Both the position numbers and the translations under genes were made by a program. DNA of 36,172 bases, taken from Crocinitomicaceae bacterium (GTDB lineage Bacteria; Bacteroidota; Bacteroidia; Flavobacteriales_D; Crocinitomicaceae). A model generated the notes under the pieces. That model was not told the origin of the DNA and did not search any database. It saw nothing but the letters and a program-made list of their open reading frames with translations. Positions 31,005-36,172 of the stretch are shown one piece after another (position 1 is the first letter of the stretch; each line of letters opens with the position of its first letter). The DNA is taken from NCBI GenBank assembly GCA_029252405.1, contig JAQXBM010000034.1, positions 1 through 36,172 of the forward strand. The letters run 5' to 3'.

Positions 31005-31631
31005 ATGAAAGAAAGAATTTATAAAGTAGAAAAAGTACAAATCACGTATTTAAAGTCGAACCCGCCTAAATTGGCGATAGTAGTTGAAGGAGTTGCGAGC
31101 TCTAGCGGTTGGACAGAAATTGAACTTCGCCCACTTGTGACCGGACCGGATAAGGGAATTTTCCAATTCGAGCTTGTTGGGCTTCCTCCAAAAGGAATCT
31201 CCTTACCTGTTTTAACACCTGTTCAAACAACATACATTTTTGATGAAATTCCACCAATTTTTGACGGTGTTATTGTATTCGCAAAAACGAATCACATCCT
31301 CATTCGAAGCGAAAGAACTGATTCAAACGCTGCCAATTTCGAAGATGCGATTCCAGTTCCAAAAATCATTCGATTGAAAGGTATTTCTTTGAAGGACAAC
31401 AAACTGACACTGAGAGTTCCTTCTAACGGATGCACTTCAAAAGAAGACATCAAAGTTGACGTCAACAAAGGAATTACTGGGCTCCCTCCATTCCACGTAA
31501 CAGTTTATCGAATTCATCCTGACTTCTGCAAAATGTATATACCGCAAGGTGTTGAAATAACGTACACTTTCGAAGAATTAGGGCTCCAAGCTGGAGATTG
31601 GTTCTCAGTTCAAAACCAATATCAGCAGTAA
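31005..31631 (+). CDS. Unrecognised cytoplasmic protein, paralogue 1
   Basis: A 208-residue protein without signal peptide. The N-terminal half (MKERIYKVEKVQI, SSGWTEIELRPL, FQFELVGLPPKG, YIFDEIPP) is followed by a C-terminal half with NGCTSKEDIKVDV, TVYRIHPDFCKMYIPQGVEITYTFEELGL. The GCT...D.C pattern with two cysteines also appears in some secreted hypotheticals of other phyla, where it forms a small beta domain. Function unknown. The downstream gene at 31760 is a clear paralogue of the same length, sharing roughly half of its residues by eye. A 20-bp palindrome lies before this gene. Confidence 0.75.
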   Translation: MKERIYKVEKVQITYLKSNPPKLAIVVEGVASSSGWTEIELRPLVTGPDKGIFQFELVGLPPKGISLPVLTPVQTTYIFDEIPPIFDGVIVFAKTNHILIRSERTDSNAANFEDAIPVPKIIRLKGISLKDNKLTLRVPSNGCTSKEDIKVDVNKGITGLPPFHVTVYRIHPDFCKMYIPQGVEITYTFEELGLQAGDWFSVQNQYQQ

Positions 31632-31683
31632 TTCAATCGCTAGCAGAAGCGAACATTACCAAACGTTTAAACAATTGCCTGTA

Positions 31684-31715
31684 AGAAGAGAGAGTGCAAT
31701 CACATTCTCTCTTCT
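31684..31715. terminator. Strong hairpin between the two paralogues
   Basis: AGAAGAGAGA (31684-31693) pairs perfectly with TCTCTCTTCT (31706-31715). An inner GTG/CAC stem closes on CAAT, with an AT bulge. No T-run follows on the plus strand, so it may be an imperfect terminator or an RNA-stabilising structure. Confidence 0.5.
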
Positions 31716-31759
31716 ACCAAACTTTGCAGTGAACCAGGCCCACATTAATCTCAGTTATT

Positions 31760-32383
31760 ATGAAAGAAAGAATTTATAAAGTAGAAAAAGTACAAATTAA
31801 GTACGCGAAAACGAATCCCCAGAAATTAGTTGTTGTAGCTCAAGGGTTAACAAATACAGCAGGTTGGACCGACATCGAATTGCGTCCAATTCCAAACGAT
31901 TCAGACACGCAAATTTGTGATTTTGAATTTGTTGGAACCCCTCCAACTGGCATGGTACCGCAAGTCTTAACCGAAGTCAGCGCTATGTACATTTTTGATG
32001 AAATTCCACCAACTCTTGACGGTGTCCGCGTTTATGCAGCAACAAATAGCATTTTGGTAAGAAGTAAGGATACAAATTCAAACCTCGAAAACTTCGAAGA
32101 ATCCGAGCCATTTTACGAATGGGAACGCCTTAAGGAGCTATCAGTGGAAAATGATGTATTGATAATCCGAGTACCAACAGGAGGCTGCACTAACAAAGAC
32201 AGTTTCATCGTTAGGGCATCTGGATTCACGGGGGCTTCGCCTTGGCTGCTTAGCGTTGTTCGAGTTGTTCCAGATTATTGTGAAGGCTACTTTCCTGAAG
32301 GTGTCGAATTGAAATACACGTTCGAAGAAGTGGGCATGGAACCAAACGCATGGTTTATCCTTGAAAACCAATTCCAGCAGTAA
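31760..32383 (+). CDS. Unrecognised cytoplasmic protein, paralogue 2
   Basis: A 207-residue paralogue of the 31005 protein, aligned over its whole length: MKERIYKVEKVQI, GWTDIELRPI, FEFVGTPPTG, YIFDEIPP, GGCTNKDSF, VVRVVPDYCEGYFPEGVELKYTFEEVGM and the same terminal Q-F/Y-Q-Q. Both conserved Cys residues are kept. The first 38 bases of the two genes, with the four bases before each ATG, are identical, while later DNA is much diverged. The gene ends at its own terminator. No function is known to me. Confidence 0.75.
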   Translation: MKERIYKVEKVQIKYAKTNPQKLVVVAQGLTNTAGWTDIELRPIPNDSDTQICDFEFVGTPPTGMVPQVLTEVSAMYIFDEIPPTLDGVRVYAATNSILVRSKDTNSNLENFEESEPFYEWERLKELSVENDVLIIRVPTGGCTNKDSFIVRASGFTGASPWLLSVVRVVPDYCEGYFPEGVELKYTFEEVGMEPNAWFILENQFQQ

Positions 32384-32391
32384 TACTTACC

Positions 32392-32433
32392 AAATCAAAC
32401 CGACGCGTATCTATGTCGGTTTGATTTATTTTT
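32392..32433 (+). terminator. Terminator after paralogue 2
   Basis: A perfect 13-bp stem (AAATCAAACCGAC with GTCGGTTTGATTT) around a 10-base loop, followed by ATTTTT. Confidence 0.9.
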
Positions 32434-32507
32434 ACTAACATCAAGAACACAGGGAAGCCGAAAACTGAAAAGAGTAGGCACTTTACTTAATCAAACACCA
32501 CTTTACT

Positions 32508-32984
32508 ATGTCCATTGAATCTATATTACAATTCGTTTGTACGGCACCGGTCCGTGAACCAGCAAGATACCTGACACGCGAAGAAGCCGTTCTGAGGTAT
32601 AACGACAAAAAAGACGTTCCAGAAAATCCAAATTTAGCCGGGTTCCATTTCAATCTAGACACGATCAAACAATTCATCAGTGAAATTGATAAACACAACG
32701 AAACGGCTCAGGAAGATTTTCAAATAAAAGGAATCCGTATCTGGAAGTCAAAATCTCTCGCGGATGATGGATCAGGTCCGCAACTTTTGGATGATCTCGT
32801 TCTTACTCCAACTATCGAGAGTGAGACGGATCTTCACGGAACCTGCGAAGGCAAGGACGTCGCGCCTCAAAATTCGACAGAAGGACGATTGCTAATGTTA
32901 GGTTCTGCTCGCCCCTGTCCGAATTTATGCGGACACGGACCTTCATTCTACCATGAGTTGGATACGTCGGAATGCCCAGAATAA
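32508..32984 (+). CDS. Unrecognised soluble protein with a Cys/His-rich tail
   Basis: A 158-residue protein without signal peptide or membrane segment. The middle part (LAGFHFNLDTIKQFISEIDKHN, FQIKGIRIWKSKS, LDDLVLTPT) resembles a set of Bacteroidota hypotheticals with a GFxF...IKGIRIY pattern. The end has CPNLCGHGPSFYHELDTSECPE, similar to the CPxxC end of those proteins, and may bind metal. Function unknown. It stands alone between two terminators, just upstream of the sensor-kinase operon. A link to that operon is only positional. Confidence 0.7.
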   Translation: MSIESILQFVCTAPVREPARYLTREEAVLRYNDKKDVPENPNLAGFHFNLDTIKQFISEIDKHNETAQEDFQIKGIRIWKSKSLADDGSGPQLLDDLVLTPTIESETDLHGTCEGKDVAPQNSTEGRLLMLGSARPCPNLCGHGPSFYHELDTSECPE

Positions 32985-32998
32985 CAACAAAGTCCAAT

Positions 32999-33036
32999 GA
33001 GTTCAAGCTTGCAAGATAGTTTGAACTCTTATTTTT
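32999..33036 (+). terminator. Terminator after the 32508 gene
   Basis: GAGTTCAA (32999-33006) pairs with TTGAACTC (33021-33028) and is followed by TTATTTTT. It separates the gene from the following sensor operon. Confidence 0.8.
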
Positions 33037-33060
33037 AATAACTTGCCTCAAAATCACCGA

Positions 33061-33696
33061 ATGTCACTGAGAGATTTCACTTTCATATTAAATGATATTT
33101 CTGAATACTCTTACTTACTGGTCGGAATATTCGCATTTATCGCATGGAAGAAATTCGGTCAGTTTCAATTGCTTTGGGTTTTCCTACTCCTTGCTGGTGC
33201 TATAAGGGTCACAACCATTTTTCTCGCTGAACACTACCAAAACACACATCCTTACTATCATCTGCTCGGACTAATTGAACTGACACTGATTTATTTGATC
33301 TATTCAAAACAGGGAGTTTCAAAAAAATGGAACTACGTTATTCTCGCGGCGGCTTCGGCCTATATTGCCAATTCTGTATTTATCCGATCTCTGTATGAGA
33401 TGAATAGTTTTGCCCTGGCGCTGGTACAAATTGTAATTCTTAGTCTGGGATTCAACTACATGTATCGGCTCTACGCAAGTCCAAAGCGATTTGAGAGTTC
33501 TCCTTTCTTTTATATTAACGCTGGCTTTATGTTCTATGCCGTTGGGTCATTTTTCGTGAATTTACTCAGCTCAAAAATTGTCAGTCAATCAACAAATGAT
33601 TTTTTTCACAACGCATGGATTCTAGAGTCTTTTTCCGCCATTATTCGTCTATCAATTATCAGTTACGGACTAACTTTACTCTATCGTGAGCGGTGA
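33061..33696 (+). CDS. Multi-pass membrane protein before a histidine kinase
   Basis: From ATG 33061 (211 residues; an earlier TTG at 33043 is unlikely) the protein shows about six or seven hydrophobic helices: YSYLLVGIFAFIAW, LLWVFLLLAGAIRVTTIFLA, LLGLIELTLIYLIY, YVILAAASAYIANSVFI, ALALVQIVILSLGFNYMY, FFYINAGFMFYAVGSFFVNLL and IIRLSIISYGLTLLY. Such proteins are common next to NarL-type kinases in Bacteroidota and may be the sensing partner. I do not recognise a named family. Its stop overlaps the kinase start by 11 bases, so translation is likely coupled. Confidence 0.75.
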   Translation: MSLRDFTFILNDISEYSYLLVGIFAFIAWKKFGQFQLLWVFLLLAGAIRVTTIFLAEHYQNTHPYYHLLGLIELTLIYLIYSKQGVSKKWNYVILAAASAYIANSVFIRSLYEMNSFALALVQIVILSLGFNYMYRLYASPKRFESSPFFYINAGFMFYAVGSFFVNLLSSKIVSQSTNDFFHNAWILESFSAIIRLSIISYGLTLLYRER

Positions 33697-34468
33697 TTTA
33701 GCCATATTACTCATTGGTACCGCTGGTATGCTCCTAATGCTCATTGCGTTCATGACGTTCGCGTATAGAAATCAGAAGCAATTGATGAAAAAGGAGGTCA
33801 AAGTCAGGGAAATTAACGAACTCCTGAAATCTGAAGAGCTCAAATCAGCTTATGCTCTGCTTGAAGGCCAGGACAATGAACGGCAACGAATCTCGAATGA
33901 TCTTCACGACCGAATGGGCGGACAATTAGCAACGATCAAAATTTATTTGGATTTGTTAAATGAGACTCAACTAAGCGACGATCAGCAGAAGCTTCTCAAT
34001 AATATTCTAGAATCGACCTCCTCCTCCATTGATGAAGTGCGAGCCATTGCTCATGATCTGAACAGTTCAACGCTGAAGTATTACGGATTGCAGAAAGCCA
34101 TTGAGCATTTATCTGAAGCCATCAATGCATCGAAAAAAACACATGTGACTTATCATTTTTCCATCAATCACGACTTGGAAAGTAGGTTTATGCGCGACGT
34201 TTATCACATCATTCAGGAATTAATGACGAATTCTTTGAAACATGCTGGCGCGACTAAAATTCACATTGAACTTACGAGTTTAAAAGACGAGCTCAATTTG
34301 ATTTTTGAAGACAACGGAATCGGATTTACACACTCTGATCAACATGAAGGAATTGGATTGAAAAGCATTGGTTTGAGAGTTGAGCGATACCAAGGAACCT
34401 TAACTATTGATTCAACACCAACCAGAGGTTCTTCATTCATTGTTGAAATACCCATCTCCCATGAATAA
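33686..34468 (+). CDS. NarL-type sensor histidine kinase
   Basis: A 260-residue kinase starting at GTG 33686. One membrane helix (about residues 5-27) is followed by a short coiled segment. The HisKA_3 dimerisation/phosphoacceptor domain carries His74 in ERQRISNDLHDRMGGQL. The HATPase_c domain has IIQELMTNSLKHAGA (N box), FEDNGIGF (G1) and GIGLKSIGLRVERYQG (G2). It has almost no extracytoplasmic sensing part, so the preceding membrane protein may provide the input. It overlaps both neighbours (11 and 8 bases) and pairs with the downstream regulator. Confidence 0.93.
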   Translation: MSGDLAILLIGTAGMLLMLIAFMTFAYRNQKQLMKKEVKVREINELLKSEELKSAYALLEGQDNERQRISNDLHDRMGGQLATIKIYLDLLNETQLSDDQQKLLNNILESTSSSIDEVRAIAHDLNSSTLKYYGLQKAIEHLSEAINASKKTHVTYHFSINHDLESRFMRDVYHIIQELMTNSLKHAGATKIHIELTSLKDELNLIFEDNGIGFTHSDQHEGIGLKSIGLRVERYQGTLTIDSTPTRGSSFIVEIPISHE

Positions 34469-35081
34469 AAAAACCAGAATATTGATTGCTGATGATCACA
34501 GAATTGTGGCAACTGGCGTGCAGGCTATATTCGAGACAAAGGATGAATACACGGTTGTCGGCGTCGTTGAAAATGGATTGGAAGTCCTGGAAACCTTGCA
34601 AAATACCACAGTTGATATTGTCATCATGGATATCAACATGCCTGAAATGAATGGCATCGTTTGTACTCGAAAACTCAAGGGAAAATATCCGCAAGTAAAA
34701 GTGATTATTCTCACAATGTACAACCGAAAGCAATTTATTCGAGAACTCTGGGACGTTGGAGCCGATGGCTGTGTACTGAAGAGCAATACAGGCAAAGATT
34801 TACTCACGGCGATTGAACGCGTTCTTTCTGGTCAAACTTATTTCGATCGAATGAATGATTTTGTAGACTCGAAGAAAGAGAAGAACGAATACAAATTGAG
34901 TGAGCGAGAAATCGAAATAATTGGTTTGGTTGCAGAAGGTCTAACAAGTAAAGAAATTGCTCAACGACTATTTATCTCTGAACATACCGTGAAAACCCAC
35001 CGGAAAAACATCTTTCGAAAACTTCAAGTAAAAGATACCGATGAACTCATTCAGTTCGCTTTGAATGAGGGAATATTGTAG
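34461..35081 (+). CDS. LuxR/NarL-type response regulator
   Basis: A 206-residue regulator from ATG 34461; an earlier start at 34407 would lie inside the kinase gene and extend before the receiver domain. The receiver domain has acidic pair Asp11-Asp12 (IADDHRIVATG), phosphoacceptor Asp57 (VIMDINMPEMNG) and the conserved Thr/Lys region (ILTMYN, VLKSN). The LuxR-type helix-turn-helix is LSEREIEIIGLVAEGLTSKEIAQRLFISEHTVKTHRKNIFRKL. It should be phosphorylated by the preceding kinase and bind DNA. Its targets are unknown. Confidence 0.95.
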   Translation: MNKKTRILIADDHRIVATGVQAIFETKDEYTVVGVVENGLEVLETLQNTTVDIVIMDINMPEMNGIVCTRKLKGKYPQVKVIILTMYNRKQFIRELWDVGADGCVLKSNTGKDLLTAIERVLSGQTYFDRMNDFVDSKKEKNEYKLSEREIEIIGLVAEGLTSKEIAQRLFISEHTVKTHRKNIFRKLQVKDTDELIQFALNEGIL

Positions 35082-35101
35082 TAAAAAGTTGCCCCGTTTA
35101 T

Positions 35102-35109
35102 TATCTTTG
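35102..35109 (+). promoter_or_regulatory. Possible -7 element for the DUF808 gene
   Basis: TATCTTTG matches TAnnTTTG in full, about 108 bases before the DUF808 start. There is no TTTG 19 bases upstream, so the promoter is incomplete by the usual rule. Confidence 0.4.
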
Positions 35110-35216
35110 GTCTTATTTTTTTCCTTCTTCGCCGAATATTAGGAGCGTTGAACTGGGTACTCGAATTAATTTCGATAATTTCGCTCTTCCTAAACAAAGG
35201 TTAACACGACAAAGAA

Positions 35217-36095
35217 ATGGCATCAGGATTTTTTGCATTATTGGATGACATTGCAACACTCATGGACGATGTTGCTGCGTTAAGTAAGGCAACGACAGAG
35301 AAAACAGCGGGAATACTTGCTGATGACTTAGCGGTAAATGCCGAAAAGGCCTCTGGATTTATGTCGTCGCGTGAACTTCCTGTTTTGTGGAAAATCACGA
35401 AGGGTTCGTTCCTAAATAAAGCCATTATTCTTCCTGTTGCCTTCCTATTGAGTGCATTTCTGCCTGCGGCGATTGTTCCAATCTTGGTTATTGGAGGAAT
35501 CTACCTTGCTTACGAAGGTGCTGAGAAAATCTATCACTACCTCTTCCATCGAAAAGACGAAAAGGAAAAGAAAGATCTCGTTGAAATGTCTAAAGAGCAA
35601 GTTCTTGAATTTGAAAACAAAAAGGTGAAATCGGCGATCCTTGTTGATTTTATCCTGTCGATTGAAATCATCATTCTTTCCTTGGGAATTGTTCTCGAAG
35701 AAACGCTAGGTATGCAAATCGCTGTGGTGACGATTGTCGCAGTAATGGCAACAATTGGAGTTTACGGAATCGTCGCTTTAATCGTTCGAATGGACGATGT
35801 CGGATACAAATTGATTAGTAAAAGCGAAAGTAAAACCAGCTTCAAGGCTCGACTTGGAATGGGATTGGTAAAAACGCTTCCTTGGGTTGTTCGAACACTA
35901 GCCGTAGTTGGAACATTCGCAATGATTTTGGTCGCTGGCGGAATTTTCGTTCATAACATTGATTTCATACACCATTTAGTTGAAGGCATTCCTTCAATGC
36001 TAGGCGAATTTCTCGTTGGACTGATCGCTGGATTCGCAGTACTCCCCATTATTTTATTGGTGAAGAAAATCTTTGTGAAGAAGAAGGCGCATTAG
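35217..36095 (+). CDS. DUF808 family inner-membrane protein
   Basis: A 292-residue protein matching DUF808 (YedI-like): MASGFFALLDDIATLMDDVAALSKATTEKTAGILADDLAVNAEKASGF at the start, then KGSFLNKAIILPVAFLLSAFLP, a loop HRKDEKEKKDL, and further membrane segments near 137-160, 166-190, 222-244 and 263-284 (FLVGLIAGFAVLPIILLVKKI). The C-terminal tail is Lys-rich. The function of the family is not known. The gene stands alone after the sensor operon and is followed by an 8-bp tandem repeat. Confidence 0.92.
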   Translation: MASGFFALLDDIATLMDDVAALSKATTEKTAGILADDLAVNAEKASGFMSSRELPVLWKITKGSFLNKAIILPVAFLLSAFLPAAIVPILVIGGIYLAYEGAEKIYHYLFHRKDEKEKKDLVEMSKEQVLEFENKKVKSAILVDFILSIEIIILSLGIVLEETLGMQIAVVTIVAVMATIGVYGIVALIVRMDDVGYKLISKSESKTSFKARLGMGLVKTLPWVVRTLAVVGTFAMILVAGGIFVHNIDFIHHLVEGIPSMLGEFLVGLIAGFAVLPIILLVKKIFVKKKAH

Positions 36096-36103
36096 TTGGA
36101 TCG

Positions 36104-36159
36104 TCCGATTGTCCGATTGTCCGATTGTCCGATTGTCCGATTGTCCGATTGTCCGATTG
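36104..36159. repeat. Seven perfect copies of an 8-bp tandem repeat
   Basis: The unit TCCGATTG occurs seven times without a single change, starting nine bases after the DUF808 stop, then gives way to TTTAATC. It is intergenic. Copy number may vary by replication slippage. The visible DNA after it is only 13 bases, so what it borders on cannot be seen. Confidence 0.97.
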
Positions 36160-36172
36160 TTTAATCAAAGTG

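Noticed and set aside
36104-36159. CRISPR array
   Set aside because: The units are only 8 bases and are contiguous with no spacers. It is a simple tandem repeat.

Overview
The window reads as chromosomal DNA from a Bacteroidota bacterium, most likely order Flavobacteriales and plausibly Crocinitomicaceae (Fluviicola-like). The evidence is the gliding/type IX secretion (T9SS) accessory genes gldE-gldD and gldB-gldC, T9SS-type C-terminal sorting domains, the mutY-ssb-gldE-gldD gene order, and promoters of the Bacteroidota form (TTTG, about 19 bases, TAnnTTTG). Almost everything is housekeeping or family-typical. I see no phage, integrase, transposase, CRISPR array, rRNA or tRNA.

Layout. 1-4578: start of a small basic protein (cut by the edge), an HU protein, then divergently mutY, ssb, gldE, gldD and folK. 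4665-8778: an abundant-looking OmpA-like/TPR lipoprotein ending at a strong terminator, and a large secreted lamin-tail-type protein. 8781-11820: a glycosyltransferase-like gene facing away from clpP and clpX, which are separated by an internal terminator. 11964-14009: two adjacent genes, an arylsulfotransferase-like T9SS cargo and a small secreted protein, interrupted by three in-frame nonsense codons with no frameshift. 14006-21624 (minus strand): a secreted protein coupled to a leucine-rich-repeat protein, then the tightly packed operon gldB-gldC-DUF2797-kelch-trmB. 21700-26471: an outer-membrane barrel, nadE, and a secreted M36 metallopeptidase with a canonical T9SS tail. 26616-28354: a short remnant of a short-chain dehydrogenase and a persulfide-dioxygenase/rhodanese fusion. 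28535-30763: a DUF4287/DUF5655 protein and small membrane proteins, two of them (55-56 residues) behind a promoter carrying an array of 12-bp repeats, followed by a CIA30-like protein. 31005-32984: a tandem pair of unrecognised paralogues and a Cys-rich unrecognised protein. 33061-35081: a membrane protein, NarL-type histidine kinase and LuxR-type response regulator with overlapping ends. 35217-36172: a DUF808 membrane protein and a perfect 8-bp tandem repeat.

How they fit. The gld genes support the T9SS/gliding machinery. At least three window proteins (6709, the arylsulfotransferase-like gene before truncation, and the M36 peptidase) look like its cargo, with the kelch protein a possible fourth. 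The best candidates for something undescribed are the 21-bp-phased operator array at 29574-29755 with its two tiny membrane proteins, the cluster of nonsense codons at 13257-13709, and the tandem paralogue pair at 31005-32383. None of these amounts to a demonstrated new system from sequence alone.
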